From: Auanema rhodensis
Lineage: Eukaryota > Nematoda > Chromadorea > Rhabditida > Rhabditidae
Direction of reading: 5' to 3'
NCBI GenBank assembly: GCA_964057225.1
Contig: CAXKVF010000073.1
Location: forward strand, 1,178,001-1,242,000
Length of the DNA: 64,000 nt
The notes beneath the pieces were generated by a model. The model was not told where the DNA came from. It made no database searches and saw only the letters and a program-made list of their open reading frames with translations. Shown in pieces: positions 24,992-40,479 of the stretch. The position numbers and the translations under genes are program-made. Numbering within the stretch: position 1 is the first letter of the stretch; every line of letters begins with the position of its first letter.

Positions 24992-27900
24992 CTAATTTTG
25001 AAAACCGCATCTCTTTATCTTTCACGTGAAGCGAGTTACATACCAAGTGCACATCACGTGTACATTTAATTAGCATAAATTAAAGTTCACGTAAAATTCA
25101 AAGTCATGGTTACCATGCACCAATATCAATAAAAATTTGTTTTTAGACTAATATGGACATGGGGAATCTAATTTTGAAAACCGCATCTCTTTATCTTTCA
25201 CGTGAAGCGAGTTACATACCAAGTGCACATCACGTGTACATTTAATTAGCATAAATTAAAGTTCACGTAAATTTCAAAGTCATGGTTACCATGCACCAAT
25301 ATCAATAAAAATTTGTTTTTAGACTAATATGGACATGGGGAATCTAATTTTGAAAACCGCATCTCTTTATCTTTCACGTGAAGCGAGTTACATACCAAGT
25401 GCACATCACGTGTACATTTAATTAGCATAAATTAAAGTTCACGTAAATTTCAAAGTCATGGTTACCATGAACCAATATCAATAAAAATTTGTTTTTAGAC
25501 TAATATGGACATGGGGAATCTAATTTTGTAAACCGCATCTCTTTATCTTTCACGTGAAGCGAGTTACATACCAAGTGCACATCACGTGTACATTTAATTA
25601 GCATAAATTAAAGTTCACGTAAATTTCAAAGTCATGGTTACCATGAAGCAATATCAATAAAAATTTGTTTTTAAACTAATATGGACATGGGGAATCTAAT
25701 TTTGAAAACCGCATCTCTTTATCTTTCACGTGAAGCGAGTTACATACCAAGTGCACATCACGTGTACATTTAATTAGCATAAATTAAAGTTCACGTAAAT
25801 TTCAAAGTCATGGTTACCATGAACCAATATCAATAAAAATTTGTTTTTAGACTAATATGGACATGGGGAATCTAATTTTGAAAACCGCATCTCTTTATCT
25901 TTCACGTGAAGCGAGTTACATACCAAGTGCACATCACGTGTACATTTAATTAGCATAAATTAAAGTTCACGTAAATTTCAAAGTCATGGTTACCATGAAC
26001 CAATATCAATAAAAATTTGTTTTTAGACTAATATGAACATGGGGAATCTAATTTTGGAAACCGCATCTCTTTATCTTTCACGTGAAGCGAGTTACATACC
26101 AAGTGCACATCACGTGTACATTTAATTAGCATAAATTAAAGTTCACGTAAATTTCAAAGTCATGGTTACCATGAAGCAATATCAATAAAAATTTGTTTTT
26201 AGACTAATATGGACATGGGGAATCTAATTTTGAAAACCGCATCTCTTTATCTTTCACGTGAAGCGAGTTACATACCAAGTGCACATCACGTGTACATTTA
26301 ATTAGCATAAATTAAAGTTCACGTAAAATTCAAAGTCATGGTTACCATGCACCAATATCAATAAAAATTTGTTTTTAGACTAATATGGACATGGGGAATC
26401 TAATTTTGAAAACCGCATCTCTTTATCTTTCACGTGAAGCGAGTTACATACCAAGTGCACATCACGTGTACATTTAATTAGCATAAATTAAAGTTCACGT
26501 AAATTTCAAAGTCATGGTTACCATGAACCAATATCAATAAAAATTTGTTTTTAGACTAATATGGACATGGGGAATCTAATTTTGAAAACCGCATCTCTTT
26601 ATCTTTCACGTGAAGCGAGTTACATACCAAGTGCACATCACGTGTACATTTAATTAGCATAAATTAAAGTTCACGTAAATTTCAAAGTCATGGTTACCAT
26701 GAACCAATATCAATAAAAATTTGTTTTTAGACTAATATGGACATGGGGAATCTAATTTTGAAAACCGCATCTCTTTATCTTTCACGTGAAGCGAGTTACA
26801 TACCAAGTGCACATCACGTGTACATTTAATTAGCATAAATTAAAGTTCACGTAAATTTCAAAGTCATGGTTACCATGAAGCAATATCAATAAAAATTTGT
26901 TTTTAGACTAATATGGACATGGGGAATCTAATTTTGAAAACCGCATCTCTTTATCTTTCACGTGAAGCGAGTTACATACCAAGTGCACATCACGTGTACA
27001 TTTAATTAGCATAAATTAAAGTTCACGTAAAATTCAAAGTCATGGTTACCATGCACCAATATCAATAAAAATTTGTTTTTAGACTAATATGGACATGGGG
27101 AATCTAATTTTGAAAACCGCATCTCTTTATCTTTCACGTGAAGCGAGTTACATACCAAGTGCACATCACGTGTACATTTAATTAGCATAAATTAAAGTTC
27201 ACGTAAATTTCAAAGTCATGGTTACCATGCACCAATATCAATAAAAATTTGTTTTTAGACTAATATGGACATGGGGAATCTAATTTTGAAAACCGCATCT
27301 CTTTATCTTTCACGTGAAGCGAGTTACATACCAAGTGCACATCACGTGTACATTTAATTAGCATAAATTAAAGTTCACGTAAATTTCAAAGTCATGGTTA
27401 CCATGAACCAATATCAATAAAAATTTGTTTTTAGACTAATATGGACATGGGGAATCTAATTTTGAAAACCGCATCTCTTTATCTTTCACGTGAAGCGAGT
27501 TACATACCAAGTGCACATCACGTGTACATTTAATTAGCATAAATTAAAGTTCACGTAAATTTCAAAGTCATGGTTACCATGAAGCAATATCAATAAAAAT
27601 TTGTTTTTAGACTAATATGGACATGGGGAATCTAATTTTGAAAACCGCATCTCTTTATCTTTCACGTGAAGCGAGTTACATACCAAGTGCACATCACGTG
27701 TACATTTAATTAGCATAAATTAAAGTTCACGTAAATTTCAAAGTCATGGTTACCATGAACCAATATCAATAAAAATTTGTTTTTAGACTAATATGGACAT
27801 GGGGAATCTAATTTTGAAAACCGCATCTCTTTATCTTTCACGTGAAGCGAGTTACATACCAAGTGCACATCACGTGTACATTTAATTAGCATAAATTAAA

Positions 27901-28863
27901 GTTCACGTAAATTTCAAAGTCATGGTTACCATGAACCAATATCAATAAAAATTTGTTTTTAGACTAATATGAACATGGGGAATCTAATTTTGGAAACCGC
28001 ATCTCTTTATCTTTCACGTGAAGCGAGTTACATACCAAGTGCACATCACGTGTACATTTAATTAGCATAAATTAAAGTTCACGTAAATTTCAAAGTCATG
28101 GTTACCATGAAGCAATATCAATAAAAATTTGTTTTTAGACTAATATGGACATGGGGAATCTAATTTTGAAAACCGCATCTCTTTATCTTTCACGTGAAGC
28201 GAGTTACATACCAAGTGCACATCACGTGTACATTTAATTAGCATAAATTAAAGTTCACGTAAAATTCAAAGTCATGGTTACCATGCACCAATATCAATAA
28301 AAATTTGTTTTTAGACTAATATGGACATGGGGAATCTAATTTTGAAAACCGCATCTCTTTATCTTTCACGTGAAGCGAGTTACATACCAAGTGCACATCA
28401 CGTGTACATTTAATTAGCATAAATTAAAGTTCACGTAAATTTCAAAGTCATGGTTACCATGAACCAATATCAATAAAAATTTGTTTTTAGACTAATATGG
28501 ACATGGGGAATCTAATTTTGAAAACCGCATCTCTTTATCTTTCACGTGAAGCGAGTTACATACCAAGTGCACATCACGTGTACATTTAATTAGCATAAAT
28601 TAAAGTTCACGTAAATTTCAAAGTCATGGTTACCATGAACCAATATCAATAAAAATTTGTTTTTAGACTAATATGGACATGGGGAATCTAATTTTGAAAA
28701 CCGCATCTCTTTATCTTTCACGTGAAGCGAGTTACATACCAAGTGCACATCACGTGTACATTTAATTAGCATAAATTAAAGTTCACGTAAATTTCAAAGT
28801 CATGGTTACCATGAAGCAATATCAATAAAAATTTGTTTTTAGACTAATATGGACATGGGGAAT
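24992..28863. repeat. 11-monomer unit repeated twice (1936 bp)
   Basis: Units 24992-26927 and 26928-28863 share the order C with T105A; C; N; G; N; N-atgaac; G-tggaaa; C with T105A; N; N; G at all eleven positions. Copy 1 carries private changes TTTTGTAAA at 25520 and TTTAAAC at about 25671, absent from copy 2, so those arose after duplication or were lost from copy 2. Confidence 0.88.
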
Positions 28864-31800
28864 CTAATTTTGAAAACCGCATCTCTTTATCTTTCACGTG
28901 AAGCGAGTTACATACCAAGTGCACATCACGTGTACATTTAATTAGCATAAATTAAAGTTCACGTAAATTTCAAAGTCATGGTTACCATGAACCAATATCA
29001 ATAAAAATTTGTTTTTAGACTAATATGGACATGGGGAATCTAATTTTGAAAACCGCATCTCTTTATCTTTCACGTGAAGCGAGTTACATACCAAGTGCAC
29101 ATCACGTGTACATTTAATTAGCATAAATTAAAGTTCACGTAAATTTCAAAGTCATGGTTACCATGAACCAATATCAATAAAAATTTGTTTTTAGACTAAT
29201 ATGGACATGGGGAATCTAATTTTGAAAACCGCATCTCTTTATCTTTCACGTGAAGCGAGTTACATACCAAGTGCACATCACGTGTACATTTAATTAGCAT
29301 AAATTAAAGTTCACGTAAATTTCAAAGTCATGGTTACCATGAAGCAATATCAATAAAAATTTGTTTTTAGACTAATATGGACATGGGGAATCTAATTTTG
29401 AAAACCGCATCTCTTTATCTTTCACGTGAAGCGAGTTACATACCAAGTGCACATCACGTGTACATTTAATTAGCATAAATTAAAGTTCACGTAAATTTCA
29501 AAGTCATGGTTACCATGAACCAATATCAATAAAAATTTGTTTTTAGACTAATATGGACATGGGGAATCTAATTTTGAAAACCGCATCTCTTTATCTTTCA
29601 CGTGAAGCGAGTTACATACCAAGTGCACATCACGTGTACATTTAATTAGCATAAATTAAAGTTCACGTAAATTTCAAAGTCATGGTTACCATGAACCAAT
29701 ATCAATAAAAATTTGTTTTTAGACTAATATGGACATGGGGAATCTAATTTTGAAAACCGCATCTCTTTATCTTTCACGTGAAGCGAGTTACATACCAAGT
29801 GCACATCACGTGTACATTTAATTAGCATAAATTAAAGTTCACGTAAATTTCAAAGTCATGGTTACCATGAACCAATATCAATAAAAATTTGTTTTTAGAC
29901 TAATATGGACATGGGGAATCTAATTTTGAAAACCGCATCTCTTTATCTTTCACGTGAAGCGAGTTACATACCAAGTGCACATCACGTGTACATTTAATTA
30001 GCATAAATTAAAGTTCACGTAAATTTCAAAGTCATGGTTACCATGAAGCAATATCAATAAAAATTTGTTTTTAGACTAATATGGACATGGGGAATCTAAT
30101 TTTGAAAACCGCATCTCTTTATCTTTCACGTGAAGCGAGTTACATACCAAGTGCACATCACGTGTACATTTAATTAGCATAAATTAAAGTTCACGTAAAT
30201 TTCAAAGTCATGGTTACCATGAACCAATATCAATAAAAATTTGTTTTTAGACTAATATGGACATGGGGAATCTAATTTTGAAAACCGCATCTCTTTATTT
30301 TTCACGTGAAGCGAGTTACATACCAAGTGCACATCACGTGTACATTTAATTAGCATAAATTAAAGTTCACGTAAATTTCAAAGTCATGGTTACCATGAAC
30401 CAATATCAATAAAAATTTGTTTTTAGACTAATATGGACATGGGGAATCTAATTTTGAAAACCGCATCTCTTTATCTTTCACGTGAAGCGAGTTACATACC
30501 AAGTGCACATCACGTGTACATTTAATTAGCATAAATTAAAGTTCACGTAAATTTCAAAGTCATGGTTACCATGAACCAATATCAATAAAAATTTGTTTTT
30601 AGACTAATATGAACATGGGGAATCTAATTTTGAAAACCGCATCTCTTTATCTTTCACGTGAAGCGAGTTACATACCAAGTGCACATCACGTGTACATTTA
30701 ATTAGCATAAATTAAAGTTCACGTAAATTTCAAAGTCATGGTTACCATGAAGCAATATCAATAAAAATTTGTTTTTAGACTAATATGGACATGGGGAATC
30801 TAATTTTGAAAACCGCATCTCTTTATCTTTCACGTGAAGCGAGTTACATACCAAGTGCACATCACGTGTACATTTAATTAGCATAAATTAAAGTTCACGT
30901 AAATTTCAAAGTCATGGTTACCATGAAGCAATATCAATAAAAATTTGTTTTTAGACTAATATGGACATGGGGAATCTAATTTTGAAAACCGCATCAATTT
31001 ATCTTTCACGTGAAGCGAGTTACATACCAAGTGCACATCACGTGTACATTTAATTAGCATAAATTAAAGTTCACGTAAATTTCAAAGTCATGGTTACCAT
31101 GAACCAATATCAATAAAAATTTGTTTTTAGACTAATATGGACATGAGGAATCTAATTTTGAAAACCGCATCTCTTTATCTTTCACGTGAAGCGAGTTACA
31201 TACCGAGTGCACATCACGTGTACATTTAATTAGCATAAATTAAAGTTCACGTAAATTTCAAAGTCATGGTTACCATGAACCAATATCAATAAAAATTTGT
31301 TTTTAGACTAATATGGACATGGGGAATCTAATTTTGAAAACCGCATCTCTTTATCTTTCACGTGAAGCGAGTTACATACCAAGTGCACATCACGTGTACA
31401 TTTAATTAGCATAAATTAAAGTTCACGTAAATTTCAAAGTCATGGTTACCATGAACCAATATCAATAAAAATTTGTTTTTAGACTAATATGGACATAGGG
31501 AATCTAATTTTGAAAACCGCATCTCTTTATCTTTCACGTGAAGCGAGTTACATACCAAGTGCACATCACGTGTACATTTAATTAGCATAAATTAAAGTTC
31601 ACGTAAATTTCAAAGTCATGGTTACCATGAACCAATATCAATAAAAATTTGTTTTTAGACTAATATGGACATGGGGAATCTAATTTTGAAAACCGCATCT
31701 CTTTATCTTTCACGTGAAGCGAGTTACATACCAAGTGCACATCACGTGTACATTTAATTAGCATAAATTAAAGTTCACGTAAATTTCAAAGTCATGGTTA

Positions 31801-32559
31801 CCATGAACCAATATCAATAAAAATTTGTTTTTAGACTAATATGAACATGGGGAATCTAATTTTGGAAACCGCATCTCTTTATCTTTCACGTGAAGCGAGT
31901 TACATACCAAGTGCACATCACGAGTACATTTAATTAGCATAAATTAAAGTTCACGTAAATTTCAAAGTCATGGTTACCATGAAGCAATATCAATAAAAAT
32001 TTGTTTTTAGACTAATATGGACATGAGGAATCTAATTTTGAAAACCGCATCTCTTTATCTTTCACGTGAAGCGAGTTACATACCAAGTGCACATCACGTG
32101 TACATTTAATTAGCATAAATTAAAGTTCACGTAAATTTCAAAGTCATGGTTACCATGAACCAATATCAATAAAAATTTGTTTTTAGACTAATATGGACAT
32201 GGGGAATCTAATTTTGAAAACCGCATCTCTTTATCTTTCACGTGAAGCGAGTTACATACCAAGTGCACATCACGTGTACATTTAATTAGCATAAATTAAA
32301 GTTCACGTAAATTTCAAAGTCATGGTTACCATGAACCAATATCAATAAAAATTTGTTTTTAGACTAATATGAACATGGGGAATCTAATTTTGGAAACCGC
32401 ATATCTTTATCTTTCACGTGAAGCGAGTTACATACCAAGTGCACATCACGTGTACATTTAATTAGCATAAATTAAAGTTCACGTAAATTTCAAAGTCATG
32501 GTTACCATGAACCAATATCAATAAAAATTTGTTTTTAGACTAATATGGACATGGGGAAT

Positions 32560-32735
32560 CTAATTTTGAAAACCGCATCTCTTTATCTTTCACGTGAAGC
32601 GAGTTACATACCAAGTGCACATCACGTGTACATTTAATTAGCATAAATTAAAGTTCACGTAAAATTCAAAGTCATGGTTACCATGAACCAATATCAATAA
32701 AAATTTGTTTTTAGACTAATATGGACATGGGGAAT
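32560..32735. repeat. Chimeric monomer: T105A with type N
   Basis: T105A (AAAATTC) accompanies type C (CACC, 22 bp downstream) everywhere except here and at 43295. Here AAAATTC is followed by AACC. This suggests an exchange or conversion ending between phase 105 and 127, across the CATGGTTACCATG dyad. Confidence 0.75.
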
Positions 32736-35700
32736 CTAATTTTGAAAACCGCATCTCTTTATCTTTCACGTGAAGCGAGTTACATACCAAGTGCACATCA
32801 CGTGTACATTTAATTAGCATAAATTAAAGTTCACGTAAAATTCAAAGTCATGGTTACCATGCACCAATATCAATAAAAATTTGTTTTTAGACTAATATGG
32901 ACATAGGGAATCTAATTTTGAAAACCGCATCTCTTTATCTTTCACGTGAAGCGAGTTACATACCAAGTGCACATCACGTGTACATTTAATTAGCATAAAT
33001 TAAAGTTCACGTAAATTTCAAAGTCATGGTTACCATGCACCAATATCAATAAAAATTTGTTTTTAGACTAATATGGACATGGGGAATCTAATTTTGAAAA
33101 CCGCATCTCTTTATCTTTCACGTGAAGCGAGTTACATACCAAGTGCACATCACGTGTACATTTAATTAGCATAAATTAAAGTTCACGTAAATTTCAAAGT
33201 CATGGTTACCATGAACCAATATCAATAAAAATTTGTTTTTAGACTAATATGGACATGGGGAATCTAATTTTGAAAACCGCATCTCTTTATCTTTCACGTG
33301 AAGCGAGTTACATACCAAGTGCACATCACGTGTACATTTAATTAGCATAAATTAAAGTTCACGTAAAATTCAAAGTCATGGTTACCATGCACCAATATCA
33401 ATAAAAATTTGTTTTTAGACTAATATGGACATATTGAATCTAATTTTGAAAACCGCATCTCTTTATCTTTCACGTGAAGCGAGTTACATACCAAGTGCAC
33501 ATCACGTGTACATTTAATTAGCATAAATTAAAGTTCACGTAAATTTCAAAGTCATGGTTACCATGCACCAATATCAATAAAAATTTGTTTTTAGACTAAT
33601 ATGGACATGGGGAATCTAATTTTGAAAACCGCATCTCTTTATCTTTCACGTGAAGCGAGTTACATACCAAGTGCACATCACGTGTACATTTAATTAGCAT
33701 AAATTAAAGTTCACGTAAATTTCAAAGTCATGGTTACCATGAACCAATATCAATAAAAATTTGTTTTTAGACTAATATGGACATGGGGAATCTAATTTTG
33801 AAAACCGCATCTCTTTATCTTTCACGTGAAGCGAGTTACATACCAAGTGCACATCACGTGTACATTTAATTAGCATAAATTAAAGTTCACGTAAATTTCA
33901 AAGTCATGGTTACCATGAACCAATATCAATAAAAATTTGTTTTTAGACTAATATGAACATGGGGAATCTAATTTTGGAAACCGCATCTCATTATCTTTCA
34001 CGTGAAGCGAGTTACATACCAAGTGCACATCACGTGTACATTTAATTAGCATAAATTAAAGTTCACGTAAATTTCAAAGTCATGGTTACCATGAAGCAAT
34101 ATCAATAAAAATTTGTTTTTAGACTAATATGGACATGGGGAATCTAATTTTGAAAACCGCATCTCTTTATCTTTCACGTGAAGCGAGTTACATACCAAGT
34201 GCACATCACGTGTACATTTAATTAGCATAAATTAAAGTTCACGTAAAATTCAAAGTCATGGTTACCATGCACCAATATCAATAAAAATTTGTTTTTAGAC
34301 TAATATGGACATGGGGAATCTAATTTTGAAAACCGCATCTCTTTATCTTTCACGTGAAGCGAGTTACATACCAAGTGCACATCACGTGTACATTTAATTA
34401 GCATAAATTAAAGTTCACGTAAATTTCAAAGTCATGGTTACCATGCACCAATATCAATAAAAATTTGTTTTTAGACTAATATATACATGGGGAATCTAAT
34501 TTTGAAAACCGCATCTCTTTATCTTTCACGTGAAGCGAGTAACATACCAAGTGCACATCACGTGTACATTTAATTAGCATAAATTAAAGTTCACGTAAAT
34601 TTCAAAGTCATGGTTACCATGAACCAATATCAATAAAAATTTGTTTTTAGACTAATATGGACATGGGGAATCTAATTTTGAAAACCGCATCTCTTTATCT
34701 TTCACGTGAAGCGAGTTACATACCAAGTGCACATCACGTGTACATTTAATTAGCATAAATTAAAGTTCACGTAAATTTCAAAGTCATGGTTACCATGAAC
34801 CAATATCAATAAAAATTTGTTTTTAGACTAATATGGACATGGGGAATCTAATTTTGAAAACCGCATCTCTTTATCTTTCACGTGAAGCGAGTTACATACC
34901 GAGTGCACATCACGTGTACATTTAATTAGCATAAATTAAAGTTCACGTAAATTTCAAAGTCATGGTTACCATGAACCAATATCAATAAAAATTTGTTTTT
35001 AGACTAATATGGACATGGGGAATCTAATTTTGAAAACCGCATCTCTTTATCTTTCACGTGAAGCGAGTTACATACCAAGTGCACATCACGTGTACATTTA
35101 ATTAGCATAAATTAAAGTTCACGTAAAATTCAAAGTCATGGTTACCATGCACCAATATCAATAAAAATTTGTTTTTAGACTAATATGGACATGGGGAATC
35201 TAATTTTGAAAACCGCATCTCTTTATCTTTCACGTGAAGCGAGTTACATACCAAGTGCACATCACGTGTACATTTAATTAGCATAAATTAAAGTTCACGT
35301 AAATTTCAAAGTCATGGTTACCATGCACCAATATCAATAAAAATTTGTTTTTAGACTAATATGGACATGGGGAATCTAATTTTGAAAACCGCATCTCTTT
35401 ATCTTTCACGTGAAGCGAGTAACATACCAAGTGCACATCACGTGTACATTTAATTAGCATAAATTAAAGTTCACGTAAATTTCAAAGTCATGGTTACCAT
35501 GAACCAATATCAATAAAAATTTGTTTTTAGACTAATATGGACATGGGGAATCTAATTTTGAAAACCGCATCTCTTTATCTTTCACGTGAAGCGAGTTACA
35601 TACCAAGTGCACATCACGTGTACATTTAATTAGCATAAATTAAAGTTCACGTAAATTTCAAAGTCATGGTTACCATGAACCAATATCAATAAAAATTTGT

Positions 35701-36607
35701 TTTTAGACTAATATGGACATGGGGAATCTAATTTTGAAAACCGCATCTCTTTATCTTTCACGTGAAGCGAGTTACATACCAAGTGCACATCACGTGTACA
35801 TTTAATTAGCATAAATTAAAGTTCACGTAAATTTCAAAGTCATGGTTACCATGAACCAATATCAATAAAAATTTGTTTTTAGACTAATATGGACATGGGG
35901 AATCTAATTTTGAAAACCGCATCTCTTTATCTTTCACGTGAAGCGAGTTACATACCAAGTGCACATCACGTGTACATTTAATTAGCATAAATTAAAGTTC
36001 ACGTAAAATTCAAAGTCATGGTTACCAAGCACCAATATCAATGAAAATTTGTTTTTAGACTAATATGGACATGGGGAATCTAATTTTGAAAACCGCATCT
36101 CTTTATCTTTCACGTGAAGCGAGTTACATACCAAGTGCACATCACGTGTACATTTAATTAGCATAAATTAAAGTTCACGTAAATTTCAAAGTCATGGTTA
36201 CCATGAACCAATATCAATAAAAATTTGTTTTTAGACTAATATGGACATGGGGAATCTAATTTTGAAAACCGCATCTCTTTATCTTTCACGTGAAGCGAGT
36301 TACATACCAAGTGCACATCACGTGTACATTTAATTAGCATAAATTAAAGTTCACGTAAATTTCAAAGTCATGGTTACCATGAACCAATATCAATAAAAAT
36401 TTGTTTTTAGACTAATATGGACATGGGGAATCTAATTTTGAAAACCGCATCTCTTTATCTTTCACGTGAAGCGAGTTACATACCAAGTGCACATCACGTG
36501 TACATTTAATTAGCATAAATTAAAGTTCACGTAAATTTCAAAGTCATGGTTACCATGCACCAATATCAATAAAAATTTGTTTTTAGACTAATATGGACAT
36601 GGGGAAT

Positions 36608-37663
36608 CTAATTTTGAAAACCGCATCTCTTTATCTTTCACGTGAAGCGAGTTACATACCAAGTGCACATCACGTGTACATTTAATTAGCATAAATTAAA
36701 GTTCACGTAAATTTCAAAGTCATGGTTACCATGAACCAATATCAATAAAAATTTGTTTTTAGACTAAGATGGACATGGGTAATCTAATTTTGAAAACCGC
36801 ATCTCTTTATCTTTCACGTGAAGCGAGTTACATACCAAGTGCACATCACGTGTACATTTATTTAGCATAAATTAAAGTTCACGTAAATTTCAAAGTCATG
36901 GTTACCATGCACCAATATCAATAAAAATTTGTTTTTAGACTAATATGGACATATGGAATCTAATTTTGAAAACCGCATCTCCTTATCTTTCACGTGAAGC
37001 GAGTTACATACCAAGTGCACATCACGTGTACATTTAATTAGCATAAATTAAAGTTCACGTAAATTTCAAAGTCATGTTTACCATGCACCAATATCAATAA
37101 AAATTTGTTTTTAGACTAATATGGACATGGGGAATCTAATTTTGAAAACCGCATCTCTTTATCTTTCACGTGAAGCGAGTTACATACCAAGTGCACATCA
37201 CGTGTACATTTAATTAGCATAAATTAAAGTTCACGTAAATTTCAAAGTCATGGTTACCATGCACCAATATCAATAAAAATTTGTTTTTAGACTAATATGG
37301 ACATGGGGAATCTAATTTTGAAAACCGCATCTCTTCATCTTTCACGTGAAGCGAGTTACATACCAAGTGCACATCACGTGTACATTTAATTAGCATAAAT
37401 TAAAGTTCACGTAACTTTCAAAGTCATGGTTACCATGCACCAATATCAATAAAAATTTGTTTTTAGACTAATATGGACATGGGGAATCTAATTTTGAAAA
37501 CCGCATCTCTTTATCTTTCACGTGAAGCGAGTTACATACTAAGTGCACATCACGTGTACATTTAATTAGCATAAATTAAAGTTCACGTAAATTTCAAAGT
37601 CATGGTTACCATGCACCAATATCAATAAAAATTTGTTTTTAGACTAATATGGACATGGGGAAT
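36608..37663. repeat. Source block with rare five-marker signature
   Basis: Three consecutive monomers carry AAGATGG and GGGTAAT (about 36766-36782), TTTATTTAG (about 36858), CATATGG (about 36951) and CTCCTT with CATGTTTACC (about 37074). After one ordinary C monomer (37136) come CTTCAT with GTAACTTT (37312) and ACTAAGTG (37488). The same signature occurs at 57026, without the ordinary monomer in the middle. Confidence 0.9.
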
Positions 37664-38191
37664 CTAATTTTGAAAACCGCATCTCTTTATCTTTCACGTG
37701 AAGCGAGTTACATACCAAGTGCACATCACGTGTACATTTAATTAGCATAAATTAAAGTTCACGTAAATTTCAAAGTCATGGTTACCATGAACCAATATCA
37801 ATAAAAATTTGTTTTTAGACTAATATGGACATGGGGAATCTAATTTTGAAAACCGCATCTCTTTATCTTTCACGTAACGCGAGTTACATACCAAGTGCAC
37901 ATCACGTGTACATTTAATTAGCATAAATTAAAGTTCACGTAAATTTCAAAGTCATGGTTACCATGCACCAATATCAATAAAAATTTGTTTTGAAACTAAT
38001 ATGGACATGGGGAATCTAATTTTGAAAACCGCATCTCTTTATCTTTCACGTGAAGCGAGTTACATACCAAGTGCACATCACGTGTACATTTAATTAGCAT
38101 AAATTAAAGTTCACGTAAATTTCAAAGTCATGGTTACCATGAACCAATATCAATAAAAATTTGTTTTTAGACTAATATGGACATGGGGAAT

Positions 38192-39951
38192 CTAATTTTG
38201 GAAACCGCATCTCTTTATCTTTCACGTGAAGCGAGTTACATACCAAGTGCACATCACGTATACATTTAATTAGCATAAATTAAAGTTCACGTAAATTTCA
38301 AAGTCATGGTTACCATGAACCAATATCAATAAAAATTTGTTTTTAGACTAATATGGACATGGGGAATCTAATTTTGAAAACCGCATCTCTTTATCTTTCA
38401 CGTGAAGCGAGTTACATACCAAGTGCACATCACGTGTACATTTAATTAGCATAAATTAAAGTTCACGTAAATTTCAAAGTCATGGTTACCATGAACCAAT
38501 ATCAATAAAAATTTGTTTTTAGACTAATATGGACATGGGGAATCTAATGTTGAAAACCGCATCTCTTTATCTTTCACGTGAAGCGAGTTACATACCAAGT
38601 GCACATCACGTGTACATTTAATTAGCATAAATTAAAGTTCACGTAAATTTCAAAGTCATGGTTACCATGAACCAATATCAATAAAAATTTGTTTTTAGAC
38701 TAATATGGACATGGGGAATCTAATTTTGAAAACCGCATCTCTTTATCTTTCACGTGAAGCGAGTTACATACCAAGTGCACATCACGTATACATTTAATTA
38801 GCATAAATTAAAGTTCACGTAAATTTCAAAGTCATGGTTACCATGAACCAATATCAATAAAAATTTGTTTTTAGACTAATATGGACATGGGGAATCTAAT
38901 TTTGAAAACCGCATCTCTTTATCTTTCACGTGAAGCGAGTTACATACCAAGTGCACATCACGTGTACATTTAATTAGCATAAATTAAAGTTCACGTAAAT
39001 TTCAAAGTCATGGTTACCATGAACCAATATCAATAAAAATTTGTTTTTAGACTAATATGGACATGGGGAATCTAATTTTGAAAACCGCATCTCTTTATCT
39101 TTCACGTGAAGCGAGTTACATACCAAGTGCACATCACGTGTACATTTAATTAGCATAAATTAAAGTTCACGTAAATTTCAAAGTCATGGTTACCATGAAC
39201 CAATATCAATAAAAATTTGTTTTTAGACTAATATGGACATGGGGAATCTAATTTTGAAAACCGCATCTCTTTATCTTTCACGTGAAGCGAGTTACATACC
39301 AAGTGCACATCACGTATACATTTAATTAGCATAAATTAAAGTTCACGTAAATTTCAAAGTCATGGTTACCATGAACCAATATCAATAAAAATTTGTTTTT
39401 AGACTAATATGGACATGGGGAATCTAATTTTGAAAACCGCATCTCTTTATCTTTCACGTGAAGCGAGTTACATACCAAGTGCACATCACGTGTACATTTA
39501 ATTAGCATAAATTAAAGTTCACGTAAATTTCAAAGTCATGGTTACCATGAACCAATATCAATAAAAATTTGTTTTTAGACTAATATGGACATGGGGAATC
39601 TAATTTTGAAAACCGTATCTCTTTATCTTTCACGTGAAGCGAGTTACATACCAAGTGCACATCACGTGTACATTTAATTAGCATAAATTAAAGTTCACGT
39701 AAATTTCAAAGTCATGGTTACCATGAACCAATATCAATAAAAATTTGTTTTTAGACTAATATGGACATGGGGAATCTAATTTTGAAAACCGCATCTCTTT
39801 ATCTTTCACGTGTAGCGAGTTACATACCAAGTGCACATCACGTATACATTTAATTAGCATAAATTAAAGTTCACGTAAATTTCAAAGTCATGGTTACCAT
39901 GAACCAATATCAATAAAAATTTGTTTTTAGACTAATATGGACATGGGGAAT
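38192..39951. repeat. 3-monomer cgtata unit (528-bp period), run 1
   Basis: G69A (CACGTATAC) occurs in the monomers at 38192, 38720, 39248 and 39776, each 528 bp apart, with two unmarked N monomers between. The last interval also holds C17T (CCGTATC, 39600), and the final monomer adds A38T (CACGTGTAG). All monomers are type N. This is the clearest short higher-order periodicity in the window. Confidence 0.9.
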
Positions 39952-40479
39952 CTAATTTTGAAAACCGCATCTCTTTATCTTTCACGTGAAGCGAGTTACA
40001 TACCAAGTGCACATCACGTGTACATTTAATTAGCATAAATTAAAGTTCACGTGAATTTCAAAGTCATGGTTACCATGAACCAATATCAATAAAAATTTGT
40101 TTTTAGACTAATATGGACATGGGGAATCTAATTTTGAAAACCGCATCTCTTTATCTTTCACGTGAAGCGAGTTACATACCAAGTGCACATCACGTGTACA
40201 TTTAATTAGCATAAATTAAAGTTCACGTAAATTTCAAAGTCATGGTTACCATGCACCAATATCAATAAAAATTTGTTTTTAGACTAATATGGACATGGGG
40301 AATCTAATTTTGAAAACCGCATCTCTTTATCTTTCACGTGAAGCGAGTTACATACCAAGTGCACATCACGTGTACATTTAATTAGCATAAATTAAAGTTC
40401 ACGTAAATTTCAAAGTCATGGTTACCATGCACCAATATCAATAAAAATTTGTTTTTAGACTAATATGGACATGGGGAAT

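Larger units (their letters stand above)
13376..34143. repeat. Subdomain B: linked atgaac/tggaaa pairs and T types
   Basis: Monomers 77-194. Defined by monomers with G165A (atgaac) followed at once by a monomer with A10G (tggaaa) and usually type G, as at 13728/13904, 17952/18128, 23056/23232 and 27808/27984. T types (AACT) at 13376, 14256, 17600 and 18480 fall here, with one earlier at 11616. The gag marker persists to the monomer at 22000. The last type G monomer of the window is at 33968. Local units of 5, 11 and 13 monomers lie inside. Confidence 0.75.
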
